The notes under the pieces are model-generated. The model saw only the letters and a program-made list of their open reading frames with translations. It was not told the DNA's origin and searched no databases. DNA of 64,000 nucleotides from Alphaproteobacteria bacterium (GTDB lineage: Bacteria; Pseudomonadota; Alphaproteobacteria; UBA8366; Aestuariispiraceae): assembly GCA_033344895.1 (NCBI GenBank), contig JAWPMN010000001.1, positions 1,302,001 to 1,366,000 of the forward strand, in the 5' to 3' direction. Positions 55,508 to 64,000 of this stretch are shown here, in pieces; position 1 is the stretch's first letter; each line of letters starts with the position of its first letter. A program made the position numbers and the translations under genes.

Positions 55508-58272
55508 CAATGCGCCTCCGCCCAGCTCTTGCCGGTCCCGGCCTCCACGACAAGGGGCACGGCAAGATCGAGGATCGGCGCCGCGGCCCCTTCCATGACT
55601 TCCTTCACACAGGCGATGACCGCGTCTGCCTTCCCCTCGGGCGCCTCGAAGACCAGTTCGTCATGCACCTGCAGCATCAGCTTGGCGTCCTCCGAAAGGC
55701 CGGCATCCTCCAGCGCCTTCGGGATGCGGATCATGGCGCGCTTGATGATATCGGCGGCACTGCCCTGGATCGGCGCGTTGATCGCCTGACGGTCGGCATA
55801 GTTCCGGCGCATCGGATTCTTGTCGTTGATGGTCGGGATATGGATGCGGCGACCGAACAGCGTCTCCACCCGTCCGTGCTTGCGGCAATAGTCGACGGTT
55901 TCGTCCATGAACTGCCGGATGCCGGGGAAGCGTTCGAAATAGCGGTTGATGAAATCCTGGGCCTCACTGCGCGCCACCCCGATCTGGTTTGCCAGGCCGA
56001 AGGCGGAAATGCCGTAGATGATCCCGAAATTGATCGCCTTGGCCTTGCGGCGGATATCCGGCGTCATGTCGGCCAGCGGCACCCCGAAGACCTCCGACGC
56101 CGTGGCCGCGTGAATGTCCTGACCATCCCGAAAGGCCTGGATCAGCGGCTTGATATCGGCCACATGGGCGACGAGGCGCAGCTCAATCTGGGAATAGTCC
56201 AGCGAGATCAGCGTTGAGCCTTCCGGCGCGACGAAGGCCTGGCGGATCTTTCGACCTTCCTCCGTGCGGATCGGAATGTTCTGCAGGTTCGGATCGGTCG
56301 AACTCAGCCGCCCGGTCTGGGCCCCTGTCATCATGTAGGAGGTGTGGATGCGCTTGGTCTTCGGATGGATTTCTTCCGGCAGGGAGTCCGTATAGGTGCT
56401 CTTCAGCTTCGACAGCATGCGCCAGTCGAGGATCTTGGCGACGATGGGATGGGCGTCGCGCAACGGTTCCAGGACATCGGAATTGGTCGAATAGGCCCCT
56501 GTCTTGGTCTTCTTGCCGCCCTGCAGGCCCAGTTCGTCGAACAGGATTTCCCCCAACTGCTTCGGGGAACCGACATTGAAGTCGCGGCCGGCCTCCTTCT
56601 TGATGCTGTCCTCCAGTTCCACCATGCGTTTGCCGAAGTCGCTGGACATCTGACGCAGAACCGTCGGATCGGCCAGAATGCCGCGGCGTTCCATGGCGGC
56701 CAGAACCGGCACCAGCGGGCGTTCGATGGTCTCGTAGACCGTTGTCAGCTTCTCCTGCAGCAGGCGGGGCTTCAGGATTTGCCAAAGGCGCAGGGTGATG
56801 TCGGCATCCTCGGCAGCATAGTCACAGGCCTTGTCCAGCGGCACTTCGGCAAAGCTGATCTGCGATTTGCCCTTCCCCGCGACCTCGGAATAGGCAATCG
56901 GCTTGTGGCCCAGATGCAGCTCCGACAGTTCGTCCATGCCATGGCCATGCATGCCGCCTTCCAGCACGAAACTGATCAGCATCGTATCGTCGATCGGACC
57001 GACCTGAACGCCCTCATTGGCAAAGATCACCGCGTCATACTTGATGTTCTGGCCGACCTTCAGGATGCCCGGATCCTCCAGCATCGGTTTCAGGATCTCG
57101 AGCGCTTCCGCCTTCGCAATCTGCTTCGGCGGTTCCGCACCGCCGCCCAGAAGATCGCCGCCCGATCCCGGCGCCACATGGGCGACCGGAATGTAGCAGG
57201 CCTTCCCGGCCTCGACCGACAGGGATATCCCGACCAGTTCGGCCCGCATCTGGTTGAGCGAGGTCGTTTCCGTATCGACGGCAACGACCCCCGCCTTTTC
57301 CGCCATGGCGACCCAGGCTTTCAGCCTATCGACATCCTGGACCAGTTCGTATTCCGCGTCCGCCGGGGCAGGCACATCCGCCGCCTTGTCCTGCGCGCCG
57401 CCGGCCTCCGAACCGTCCCCGACCCGGGCGATCAGCCGTTTGAAACCGTTCGCCTGCAGGAAATCCATCAGGCGGTCCTTGTCGATGTCCCGCCGTTTCA
57501 GCTCCGTCAGCGGGGTCGTGACCTCGACATCGTTCTTCAACAGCACGAGCTGACGCGAGACGCGGGCAAGATCGGCATGCTCGATCAGGTTCTGACGGCG
57601 TTTCGGCTGCTTGATCTCCTCGGCCCGCGCCAGCAGCGCTTCCAGGTCGCCATATTCGTTGATCAGCTGTGCCGCCGTCTTGATGCCGATCCCCGGTACG
57701 CCCGGCACATTGTCCGTGGAATCCCCGGCCAGGGCCTGGACATCGACGACACGGTCCGGACCGACACCGAACTTCTCCACCACCTGGTCATGCTTGATGG
57801 CGACATTCTTCATCGGATCCCACATGGAGACCTGATCGTCGACCAGCTGCATCAGGTCCTTGTCGGAGGACACGACGGTCACCTCGGCCCCCAGCTTCTT
57901 CGCCTGCTCCGCATAGGTCGCGATCAGATCGTCCGCCTCGAACCCTTCCATCTGCAGGCAGGGCAGGTTAAGCGCCTCGACGGCTTCATGGATCAGGGGG
58001 AACTGCGGGATCAGCTCTTCCGGCGCATCGGGCCGGTGTCCCTTGTAATCGGGATAGATCTCGTTGCGGAAGTTCTGACGCTTGGCGTCGAAGATAACGG
58101 CCACATAATCCGCATCCGTCTGCTCGATCAGGTTCAGCAGCATGCTGGTGACTCCGAACACAGCATTCGTCGGCGTCCCGTCGGCTCGATTCATCGGCGG
58201 CAGCGCGAAAAACGCCCGGAAAATATAGCCGGAGCCGTCGACGAGATAGAGATGCTTGGGAGTTTCGGACAT
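55507..58272 (-). CDS. polA: DNA polymerase I
   Basis: Repair and Okazaki-fragment polymerase of 921 residues with all three activities. The 5' nuclease domain (1-290) begins with LYLVDGSGYIFRAFFALPP and has SSDKDLMQLV. The 3'-5' exonuclease is probably active, since VVAVDTETTSLNQM keeps the DxE pair. The polymerase domain has motif A LISLDYSQIELRL, motif B AKAINFGIIYGIS and motif C MLQVHDELVFE. ATG 58272 gives the conserved N-terminus. It is divergent from the hsp20 gene. Confidence 0.98.
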   Translation of the reverse strand: MSETPKHLYLVDGSGYIFRAFFALPPMNRADGTPTNAVFGVTSMLLNLIEQTDADYVAVIFDAKRQNFRNEIYPDYKGHRPDAPEELIPQFPLIHEAVEALNLPCLQMEGFEADDLIATYAEQAKKLGAEVTVVSSDKDLMQLVDDQVSMWDPMKNVAIKHDQVVEKFGVGPDRVVDVQALAGDSTDNVPGVPGIGIKTAAQLINEYGDLEALLARAEEIKQPKRRQNLIEHADLARVSRQLVLLKNDVEVTTPLTELKRRDIDKDRLMDFLQANGFKRLIARVGDGSEAGGAQDKAADVPAPADAEYELVQDVDRLKAWVAMAEKAGVVAVDTETTSLNQMRAELVGISLSVEAGKACYIPVAHVAPGSGGDLLGGGAEPPKQIAKAEALEILKPMLEDPGILKVGQNIKYDAVIFANEGVQVGPIDDTMLISFVLEGGMHGHGMDELSELHLGHKPIAYSEVAGKGKSQISFAEVPLDKACDYAAEDADITLRLWQILKPRLLQEKLTTVYETIERPLVPVLAAMERRGILADPTVLRQMSSDFGKRMVELEDSIKKEAGRDFNVGSPKQLGEILFDELGLQGGKKTKTGAYSTNSDVLEPLRDAHPIVAKILDWRMLSKLKSTYTDSLPEEIHPKTKRIHTSYMMTGAQTGRLSSTDPNLQNIPIRTEEGRKIRQAFVAPEGSTLISLDYSQIELRLVAHVADIKPLIQAFRDGQDIHAATASEVFGVPLADMTPDIRRKAKAINFGIIYGISAFGLANQIGVARSEAQDFINRYFERFPGIRQFMDETVDYCRKHGRVETLFGRRIHIPTINDKNPMRRNYADRQAINAPIQGSAADIIKRAMIRIPKALEDAGLSEDAKLMLQVHDELVFEAPEGKADAVIACVKEVMEGAAAPILDLAVPLVVEAGTGKSWAEAH

Positions 58273-58355
58273 GCGGATCGGGCCCTCGAACGGAATGGCG
58301 TGGTACGGTGGCCGCAGTATGCCCGCGCCGGTCGGATCGGGAAACACCGCAGCCG

Positions 58356-58385
58356 CTTGAATTTCCGGCCCTGCTGACCAAAATA
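58356..58385 (+). promoter_or_regulatory. Candidate heat-shock (RpoH-type) promoter of hsp20
   Basis: CTTGAA (58356-58361), a 16-base spacer and CCAAAATA (58378-58385) precede the leader. The -35 fits the heat-shock sigma factor; the -10 is only a partial match to CCCCATnT. It would start transcription near 58391, directly before the two leader hairpins. Confidence 0.4.
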
Positions 58386-58390
58386 GGAAG

Positions 58391-58475
58391 AGCGGGCGAA
58401 CGCCTATGAAGGGTTCGCGGCCGCGGATCGGCTCTCGCTTGATCGCCGCTGAAACGGGCGATCGCAAGGAGGAGG
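58391..58475 (+). promoter_or_regulatory. ROSE-like RNA thermometer in the hsp20 leader
   Basis: Two hairpins lie in the leader. GCGAAC (58396-58401) pairs with GTTCGC (58413-58418). GATCGCC (58441-58447) pairs with GGCGATC (58457-58463), and this stem continues outward so that UCGCUU (58435-58440) faces the AAGGA of the ribosome site (58466-58470) with the G left bulged. UCGCU matches the ROSE consensus U-U/C-GCU that opens on warming. Start codon is at 58482. Confidence 0.65.
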
Positions 58476-58481
58476 CAGCCC

Positions 58482-58949
58482 ATGGCGCGCATGACGCTGT
58501 TCAACAGCCCGCTTCTGCTGGGCTTCGACGAGATTGAGCGGACCCTCGACAGGGTTGCCAAGATGTCGTCGGACGGATATCCCCCGTATAACATCGAGCA
58601 ACTGGACGAAGACCGCATTCGGATTACCTTGGCTGTAGCCGGATTTTCCGAAGAGGATCTGACAATCCAGCGCGAAGACGATCAGTTGATCGTCATCGGA
58701 CGGCAGGCTTCCGAAGACGGGGAGGAGCGCATTTTCCTTCACCGCGGAATTGCCGCCCGTCAGTTCCAACGCCGGTTTGTCCTGGCGGAAGGAATTGAGA
58801 TCGACGGCGCAACGTTGAGCAACGGCTTGCTGGATATCGACTTGCGCCGCCCCCGGCCCGAAGCCCGCGTCGAAAAGATCGCGATCAATTCGGGACGGAA
58901 AACGAAATCGGCCCGCGCGCCGAAAGCCTTGGACGTCGAAGATGCCTGA
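58482..58949 (+). CDS. Small heat-shock protein (Hsp20/IbpA type)
   Basis: A 155-residue ATP-independent holdase. The N-terminus FNSPLLLGFDEIERTLDRV is the IbpA-type start, and the alpha-crystallin domain spans about 40-135, with RIRITLAVAGFSEEDLTIQ and FQRRFVLAEGIEIDGATLSN followed by GLLDIDLRRP. The C-terminus is Lys/Ala-rich without an obvious I-x-I motif. AAGGAGGAGG precedes ATG 58482, and the site is part of a ROSE-like hairpin. DUF1150 follows closely, as in other alphaproteobacteria. Confidence 0.94.
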   Translation: MARMTLFNSPLLLGFDEIERTLDRVAKMSSDGYPPYNIEQLDEDRIRITLAVAGFSEEDLTIQREDDQLIVIGRQASEDGEERIFLHRGIAARQFQRRFVLAEGIEIDGATLSNGLLDIDLRRPRPEARVEKIAINSGRKTKSARAPKALDVEDA

Positions 58950-58965
58950 GGCGAAGGAGAAAGAG

Positions 58966-59178
58966 ATGGAAACGACCGACCTGAAATCCCTGACCCTGGA
59001 CGAGTTGCTCGGCCTCGGCGCGGGAGACGTCGGCTATATTCGCCTCGTCGAAACCGACGAAGGCCCGCAATACGAACTGCGCGACGCGGACGGCAGCCAG
59101 CTTGCCACCGCCGCGACCGCCGACGCGGCCCTGTTCGCCGCCGAACACCTGGATATCGAGCCGGTCACGCTGCACTAG
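58966..59178 (+). CDS. DUF1150 protein
   Basis: A 70-residue protein of the DUF1150 family, commonly encoded beside hsp20 in alphaproteobacteria. The short product has DVGYIRLVETDEGPQYELRD and a helical end AALFAAEHLDIEP. ATG 58966 is chosen because a strong AAGGAG lies six bases before it; an ATG at 58942 inside hsp20 would add eight residues. It is probably heat-regulated through the same transcript. Function unknown. Confidence 0.88.
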   Translation: METTDLKSLTLDELLGLGAGDVGYIRLVETDEGPQYELRDADGSQLATAATADAALFAAEHLDIEPVTLH

Positions 59179-59197
59179 GCAGAACCAGCACGCCCTC

Positions 59198-59770
59198 TTA
59201 ATCCGGAACAGGAAGATAGGTCGAGCGAACCTGCTCTGTCAGGTCGGCGTCGACCGCGCCCGGCCCCTCGTAGATCACCGTGATGCCGACCATCCCGTCG
59301 GCCTTGTCGCCATCGCTGGACAGCGGCAGCGCCAGCCGTTCGGCGCGGGTATACCGCCCGACCGAGCGATAGACGAAGCCGTCGGTATGGAAGATCGCGG
59401 GCTCCGTCAGGATGCGCAGCATGATGGCGTTCACCCGGTCGAACTCATCGGGCCGGACCAGTTCCGACAGCAATTTTCCACGAACGCTTGTTAAACCCGT
59501 CGCAATCGACACCGCCTCCCCGGCAAGTCGATAGCGGATCGTGCCGTGCTCGGCTTCGTAATCGCACAGCCAGATTCCCGACAGGATCGGCCCCAGGTCG
59601 AGCGGATCGATGTCGTGCCGGGACGGCAGGGCCCGCGCACCCCGCGCCGCGCGCCAGTAATCGAAAAGCGTCCAGAGTTCCTTGTGCTGAAAACAGGAAT
59701 AGGGTCCACGGTCGAACGCGGGGAAAGCATTACTTGTCACAGGAGCCTCGATCGCCCGGAAGGTATTCAA
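59198..59770 (-). CDS. PAS_5-family PAS domain protein (second copy)
   Basis: A 190-residue protein resembling the PAS protein encoded at 20376, with LWTLFDYWRAARGARALPSR and DIDPLDLGPILSGIWLCDYE matching the family opening, then the conserved RYRLAGEAVSIATGLTSVRG. No output domain is present. The start is uncertain: TTG 59770 or GTG 59740; neither has a good ribosome site. It is separated from infC by a terminator, so it has its own promoter. Confidence 0.75.
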   Translation of the reverse strand: MNTFRAIEAPVTSNAFPAFDRGPYSCFQHKELWTLFDYWRAARGARALPSRHDIDPLDLGPILSGIWLCDYEAEHGTIRYRLAGEAVSIATGLTSVRGKLLSELVRPDEFDRVNAIMLRILTEPAIFHTDGFVYRSVGRYTRAERLALPLSSDGDKADGMVGITVIYEGPGAVDADLTEQVRSTYLPVPD

Positions 59771-59804
59771 CTGACTGCAGATGTTAGGCGATGGACGGGA
59801 TCAG

Positions 59805-59842
59805 CACAAAGAAATAGCGGCGCCCCGCATGCGGAGCGCCGC
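59805..59842 (-). terminator. Intrinsic terminator after infC
   Basis: On the minus strand GCGGCGCTCCGC...GCGGGGCGCCGC is a near-perfect palindrome of about 26 bases followed by TATTTCTTT. It lies 27 bases after the infC stop. Confidence 0.85.
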
Positions 59843-59868
59843 CAAACCCGGTCAGCCTGCCTGGCACC

Positions 59869-60405
59869 TCAGCGTGGCGCCAGAACCATGATCATCTGAC
59901 GCCCTTCCATATTGGGGCGCTGTTCGACCTTGGCAGCCTCGTCCATTTCTTCCTGAACGCGCTTCAGCACTTCGAGGCCCAGTTCCTGGTGCGCCATTTC
60001 GCGTCCGCGGAAGCGGAGCGTGACCTTCACCTTGTCACCTTCCTCGATGAACTTTCTCAACGAGCGCATTTTGACGTCATAGTCATGCTGCTCGATGTTC
60101 GGGCGGAACTTGATTTCCTTGACCTCGATGGTCTTCTGCTTTTTCCGCGCCTCGTTCTTGCGCTTCTGCTGTTCGTATTTGAACTTGCCGTAATCGAGGA
60201 TCTTGCAGACCGGCGGATCGGCATTGGGTGAAACTTCGACCAGGTCCAGACCCGCCTCTTCAGCGATCCGAATCCCTTCTTCAACCGTGATCACGCCGTG
60301 ATTTTCGCCGTCGTCATCGATAACGCGAACTTGCCGCGCCGTGATTTCCTCGTTGACGCGGGGGCCCTCCTTGGTGGGGGGAGGAGCGTAGTGTGGTCTG
60401 CGTAT
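59869..60405 (-). CDS. infC: Translation initiation factor IF-3 with AUA start
   Basis: IF-3 prevents premature joining of ribosome subunits and checks start codons. The 178-residue product has the conserved N-domain [17 protein letters not shown], linker [17 protein letters not shown] and C-domain [18 protein letters not shown]. No ATG, GTG or TTG fits the family start. The reading frame begins properly at ATA 60405, five bases after GAGGAGG, giving [13 protein letters not shown]. Rare AUU-type starts on infC are a known means of autoregulation, since IF-3 rejects them. A GTG at 60495 has no ribosome site. thrS is upstream on the same strand. Confidence 0.9.
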   Translation of the reverse strand: MRRPHYAPPPTKEGPRVNEEITARQVRVIDDDGENHGVITVEEGIRIAEEAGLDLVEVSPNADPPVCKILDYGKFKYEQQKRKNEARKKQKTIEVKEIKFRPNIEQHDYDVKMRSLRKFIEEGDKVKVTLRFRGREMAHQELGLEVLKRVQEEMDEAAKVEQRPNMEGRQMIMVLAPR

Positions 60406-60417
60406 AGGAGCCTCCTC
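60403..60417 (-). promoter_or_regulatory. infC: Ribosome site and AUA start codon of infC
   Basis: On the minus strand GAGGAGG (60417-60411), CTCCT, ATA (60405-60403). The ribosome site is strong and well spaced, supporting AUA as the initiator codon. Confidence 0.75.
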
Positions 60418-60513
60418 GACCGATTCCCGGCCGGTGTCGTTAATGTTGGGTAACCATCCGTTCGGTATGCGGAAGGCGTGCAGGTAACCCCACACGCCCG
60501 CACCTGAACACTT

Positions 60514-62466
60514 TTAAGGCGTGCCCGAAGGCATACGCGCTTCTTCCTTTAGGATATGGATTGCGTCGTCGAGCGCAAGAATTTCCTGATCCTTGCCTCC
60601 CAGACGGCGCAAAGCCACCGTACCTTCGTCCTGTTCGCGCTTTCCGACGACCAGAACCGCAGGAACTTTCTGAAGCGACAATTCGCGAATCTTCAGATTG
60701 ATCTTTTCGTTCCGCGTGTCGCTTTCGGCGCGAAGCCCGACCGCGCGCAGCTTGGCCAGAACCTCGGCCGCGTATCCGTCGGCATCATTGGTGATCGTCG
60801 CCACGGTCGCCTGGACCGGGGACAGCCACATCGGGAAGCGCCCCGAGAACTGTTCGATCAGGATGCCGATGAACCGTTCGAACGACCCCAGGATCGCGCG
60901 GTGCAGCATGACCGGGCGATAGCGGTTGCCGTCCTCCGCCATATAGGTGGCATCCAGGCGTTCCGGCAGGACGAAGTCGACCTGCAGGGTGCCGCATTGC
61001 CAATCCCGGCCGATTGCATCGCGCAGCACGAATTCCAGCTTCGGCCCGTAAAAGGCACCTTCGCCGGGATTCAGCGTGAAGGACGCGCCCGCCGCTTCCG
61101 TCGCCCGTTTCAAGGCTTCCTCGGCTTTGTCCCAGGTCTCGTCCGACCCGGCACGAACCTCCGGCCGGTCGGAGAACTTGATGGCGAATTCCTCAAACCC
61201 GAAATCGCGATAGATCGACGCCAGGAGGTCGATGAAGACCTTGGTCTCGGATTCGATCTGATCTTCGGTACAGAAGATATGCGCATCGTCCTGGGTAAAG
61301 GCGCGCACACGCATGATCCCGTGCAGCGCACCAGACGGCTCATACCGGTGGCAGGACCCGAACTCGCCCATCCGGATCGGCAAATCGCGATAGGACTTGA
61401 TGCCCTGCTTGAAGATCTGCACATGGCCGGGGCAGTTCATCGGCTTCAGGGCCAGCATGCGCCGGCTCGCGCCGTCTTCGGACGTGCTGTCGGATTCATC
61501 GACTTCGGCGATGAACATGTTCTCGCGGAACTTGTCCCAGTGGCCGGATTTTTCCCACAGCGCGCGGTCGACGAGCTGCGGCGTCTTGACCTCGACATAA
61601 CCGGCCTTGTCCAGACGGTCGCGCATATAGCGTTCGATGGTGCGGTAGACCGTCCAGCCCTTCGGATGCCAGAAGATCGACCCCCGTGCCTCTTCCTGAA
61701 GATGGAACAGGTCCAGCTCCCGGCCCAGGCGGCGGTGGTCACGCTTCTCTGCCTCTTCCAGGCGGTGCAGATAGGCCTTCAGCTCCTTCTCGTCGCGCCA
61801 GGCGGTGCCATAGATGCGCTGAAGCTGCGGATTGTTGGCGTCACCGCGCCAATAGGCCCCGGCTAGGCGCAACAGCTTGAACGCCTTGCCCAGACGGCCG
61901 GTCGACGGCAGATGCGGGCCGCGGCACAGGTCGATCCAGTCGCCCTGGCGGTACATCGTGATGTCCTCGCCCTCGGGCAGTTCCCAGACCCATTCCGCCT
62001 TGAAGCTCTCGCCCTTTTCGGCAAACAGTTCGGCGACGTCCTTGCGCTCCCAGACCTCGCGCACGATCGGCACGTCGCGGTCCACGATCTCCTTCATCTT
62101 GGCTTCGATGGCCTCGAAATCCTCGGAGGAGAAGGGCTGTTCGCGGTGGAAGTCGTAGTAGAACCCTTCCTCTGTCGCCGGCCCGAATGTGATCTGGGTC
62201 CCGGGGAACAGTTCCTGCACCGCCATCGCCAGCACATGGGCGGCGTCATGGCGGATCAGTTCCAGCGCCTCATCGTCCTGGCGCCGGATCAGTTCCAGCT
62301 TCGCATCGTTTTCGATCGGGCGGTTCAGATCCCATTCCGTGCCATCGACACGGGCCAGCACCGCGGCCTTCGCCAGGCCGGGGCCGATTTCGGTCGCGAC
62401 ATCCAGCGCCGTGACCGGGCCGTCATAGGATCGCACACTGCCGTCGGGAAGGGTAATTGCCACCAT
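60514..62466 (-). CDS. thrS: Threonyl-tRNA synthetase
   Basis: Charges tRNA-Thr. The 650-residue protein has a TGS domain (1-60), an editing domain with [10 protein letters not shown] and DLCRGPHLP (the HxxxH and CxxxH pairs), the class II core with zinc ligand Cys in [13 protein letters not shown] and His in [10 protein letters not shown] and [11 protein letters not shown], and a C-terminal anticodon domain from about 540. ATG 62466 starts the TGS domain ([12 protein letters not shown]), with GGAG about ten bases upstream. infC follows after 108 bases and may be partly co-transcribed. Confidence 0.97.
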   Translation of the reverse strand: MVAITLPDGSVRSYDGPVTALDVATEIGPGLAKAAVLARVDGTEWDLNRPIENDAKLELIRRQDDEALELIRHDAAHVLAMAVQELFPGTQITFGPATEEGFYYDFHREQPFSSEDFEAIEAKMKEIVDRDVPIVREVWERKDVAELFAEKGESFKAEWVWELPEGEDITMYRQGDWIDLCRGPHLPSTGRLGKAFKLLRLAGAYWRGDANNPQLQRIYGTAWRDEKELKAYLHRLEEAEKRDHRRLGRELDLFHLQEEARGSIFWHPKGWTVYRTIERYMRDRLDKAGYVEVKTPQLVDRALWEKSGHWDKFRENMFIAEVDESDSTSEDGASRRMLALKPMNCPGHVQIFKQGIKSYRDLPIRMGEFGSCHRYEPSGALHGIMRVRAFTQDDAHIFCTEDQIESETKVFIDLLASIYRDFGFEEFAIKFSDRPEVRAGSDETWDKAEEALKRATEAAGASFTLNPGEGAFYGPKLEFVLRDAIGRDWQCGTLQVDFVLPERLDATYMAEDGNRYRPVMLHRAILGSFERFIGILIEQFSGRFPMWLSPVQATVATITNDADGYAAEVLAKLRAVGLRAESDTRNEKINLKIRELSLQKVPAVLVVGKREQDEGTVALRRLGGKDQEILALDDAIHILKEEARMPSGTP

Positions 62467-62683
62467 GGCGTCTTGTCTCCATCCAGGTCCCGTCAACCAA
62501 ACGGGGCACCGTTTCCGGATCGCGGGTATCTCGGCCCGTTTCGAAGGGCCGCCCCCACAACCTGTCAACGTTCGGTTCCGGCACCGCCTCGCCCCTACGA
62601 AGGACGTTTGGACGGCACCGCTCGTCAAATAGTCGAACGGCCGGGGTGTATCGCAGCCCCGAAAGCGGGGCAAGGGAATTCGC

Positions 62684-63619
62684 TCACGCCAGCCGGGCGC
62701 AGGCCGCCAGAACGTCCAGCTCGTTCAGGCCCGAAAGGCTCGGCACGCGCAGGATTGTCACCTCCGGCCCCTTCTGTCCGCACAGTTTCGGATCGGAGGC
62801 ATGGGAATACAGAACCACACAGCGGCATCCGGCCACAGCGGCCAGATGCATCGGTCCGGTATCGTTGCCGACGGCGATCTCGGCGCGGCGCGCCAGGCTT
62901 GCCAGTTGGAACAGATCCGTCCGGCCAGTTAGGTCCAGCGCATCCGGGCAGGCGGCGGCGATGGCGCTGGTCCATTCGGCATCCGCCGCGGTGCCGATCA
63001 GTACCGGGGTCAGGCCCTCGGCGACCCAGCGCGCGGCCAGTGCCGCAAACCGATCGGCGGGCCAGCGTTTTTCCGGCCGGTGCGGTGCGCCGCCCGGTAC
63101 CAGCAGACCGATGCGCCCCGGCAGGTTCAGACCCGACAGATCGGCATTCATCCAGCCGACATCGGGCATCGGCACCTCCCGGATCCCGGCCATCGCCAGT
63201 TGCTCGCGCTGACGCTCCAGCGTGTGCATGCCGTTCCGTGCCGGATTGTCATGCGGATGAGACGCGCCGGGGGCTATGCCCGACAGACAGGGGCGATCCG
63301 GCCAAAGCAGCCACCAGTAGAAGCCCGACCTGTCCGATGTCTGCAAGTCGAACACCATGTCGAAACGACCCCCGCGCAGCCGGCTGCGCAGGGCCAGGTA
63401 GCCCAGCGGCCCACGCGGCCTGTCATCGATCCAGACCGTATCGAACCAGCCCGACTTCTCGGCCAGGCCCGCAAACGGCCGGGTCGTCAGCAGGGTGATC
63501 TCGGCCGCCGGCAGCGCCTTGCGGATCGCCTGGAACGGGCCCATGGCCTGCACGAAATCGCCCAGCGCGCCGAGTTTGATTATGAGGACCCTTTTCAGGC
63601 CGGTCGGGAGTTCCGCCAT
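62684..63619 (-). CDS. Glycosyltransferase family 9 (heptosyltransferase-like)
   Basis: A 311-residue GT-B enzyme of the LPS heptosyltransferase family. The N-terminal [20 protein letters not shown] is the family signature, and [20 protein letters not shown] is the donor-site motif. It would add a heptose or similar sugar to lipopolysaccharide or another glycan from an ADP- or nucleotide-sugar at the inner face of the membrane. ATG 63619 fits this start. It follows the partial glycosyltransferase gene by 11 bases, so the two are probably in one operon for surface-glycan synthesis. Confidence 0.92.
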   Translation of the reverse strand: MAELPTGLKRVLIIKLGALGDFVQAMGPFQAIRKALPAAEITLLTTRPFAGLAEKSGWFDTVWIDDRPRGPLGYLALRSRLRGGRFDMVFDLQTSDRSGFYWWLLWPDRPCLSGIAPGASHPHDNPARNGMHTLERQREQLAMAGIREVPMPDVGWMNADLSGLNLPGRIGLLVPGGAPHRPEKRWPADRFAALAARWVAEGLTPVLIGTAADAEWTSAIAAACPDALDLTGRTDLFQLASLARRAEIAVGNDTGPMHLAAVAGCRCVVLYSHASDPKLCGQKGPEVTILRVPSLSGLNELDVLAACARLA

Positions 63620-63630
63620 GACGAAGGATC

Positions 63631-64000
63631 TCAAGCCGCGCTGACGGCGGGCGCCTGCAGCAATTCCTGATAGACGTCCAGCGTGGCCGCGCACATCCCG
63701 GCCTTGGTAAAGCGGGCCCTGGCATTCTCGACGCCGGCCTGGCCCATGGCCATGCGGGCTTCGGGGCCCATTTCAAGTGCCCGGTCCAGCTTGTTCGCCA
63801 GATCAAAGGCATCGCCTGGCCGGAACAGCCAGCCGGTCACGCCATCTTCGATCTGTTCCGGCGCGGCGCCGTGGGCGGGGGCGATGACGACCCGGCCCAT
63901 GGCCTGGCCCTCCACCGCGACCCGGCCGAACCCTTCCGGGTCCGTCGACGCGGAAATCACGATATCGGCCAGCTTCAGGGCCGCGGGCATGTCGTCACAA
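63631..64000 (-). CDS. Glycosyltransferase family 4, C-terminal part (cut by window end)
   Basis: Only the last 123 residues are in the window; the gene runs past base 64000. The visible part has the GT4 donor-site motif EGFGRVAVEGQAMGRVVIAP, with the conserved Glu pair, followed by GDAFDLANKLDRALEM. It would be a GT-B enzyme of LPS or exopolysaccharide synthesis. It lies 11 bases upstream of the family 9 gene on the same strand. Confidence 0.88.
   Translation of the reverse strand, partial: CDDMPAALKLADIVISASTDPEGFGRVAVEGQAMGRVVIAPAHGAAPEQIEDGVTGWLFRPGDAFDLANKLDRALEMGPEARMAMGQAGVENARARFTKAGMCAATLDVYQELLQAPAVSAA

Noticed and set aside
56344-58377. 677-residue open frame antisense to polA
   Set aside because: Shadow of polA with no recognisable domain.
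60406-60495. GTG start for infC at 60495
   Set aside because: No ribosome site, and the extra 30 residues are unlike IF-3; AUA at 60405 has a strong site.
61912-63498. 528-residue plus-strand frame across thrS and the glycosyltransferase
   Set aside because: It crosses two well-supported minus-strand genes and has Arg/Pro-rich shadow composition.

Overview
The window is high-GC (mid-60s percent by eye), densely packed bacterial chromosome and reads as a free-living alphaproteobacterium, most likely Rhodospirillales-like and plausibly marine. The evidence is the secA / PpiC-type isomerase / argJ / GNAT / mutT cluster, an Hsp20 gene paired with a DUF1150 gene behind a ROSE-like leader, gloB next to a divergent methyltransferase, a three-component TRAP transporter with Tat-exported binding protein, and many PAS, chemoreceptor and cyclic-di-GMP genes. 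No rRNA, tRNA, insertion sequence, prophage or CRISPR array was found. The assignment comes from gene content only.

Layout. 0-12 kb: a diguanylate cyclase; an FAD oxidoreductase with an MFS efflux pump; a TRAP transporter operon behind a promoter carrying a PdhR/GntR-type operator; a GST and an SDR dehydrogenase; and a two-gene unit resembling a split Aer receptor (PAS gene overlapping a chemoreceptor gene). 12-25 kb: acetyl-CoA synthetase with a strong terminator, a second chemoreceptor, a PAS histidine kinase, a caspase-like exported protein, a PAS_5 protein, a VOC protein, a CBS protein, a methyltransferase, gloB, a GST, a DUF985 cupin and a ferredoxin-like protein.

25.5-32 kb: the least explained part, a tight eight-gene run of exported or membrane proteins: two lipoproteins, two small periplasmic proteins, a MotA/TolQ/ExbB-like membrane protein, two single-span Pro/Ala-rich proteins and a DUF4384 protein. 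It looks like one envelope assembly and is the best candidate for an undescribed system.

32-44 kb: comF and a four-rhodanese protein divergent from an NDUFAF5-like methyltransferase; a self-regulated TetR with a quinone-oxidoreductase-like enzyme; mutT, GNAT, argJ and a periplasmic isomerase, all leftward and divergent from secA. 43-55 kb: regulator/target pairs (AraC with LysE exporter, TetR with VOC protein and two matching operators, LysR with an ArsP-like permease), a LytS-type sensor kinase, pirin, a 45-residue lipoprotein, acetoacetyl-CoA ligase and an EamA transporter.

55-64 kb: core information genes. polA with DUF3429, hsp20-DUF1150 behind a probable ROSE RNA thermometer, a second PAS_5 protein, infC starting at an AUA codon, thrS, and two glycosyltransferases, the last cut by the window end.
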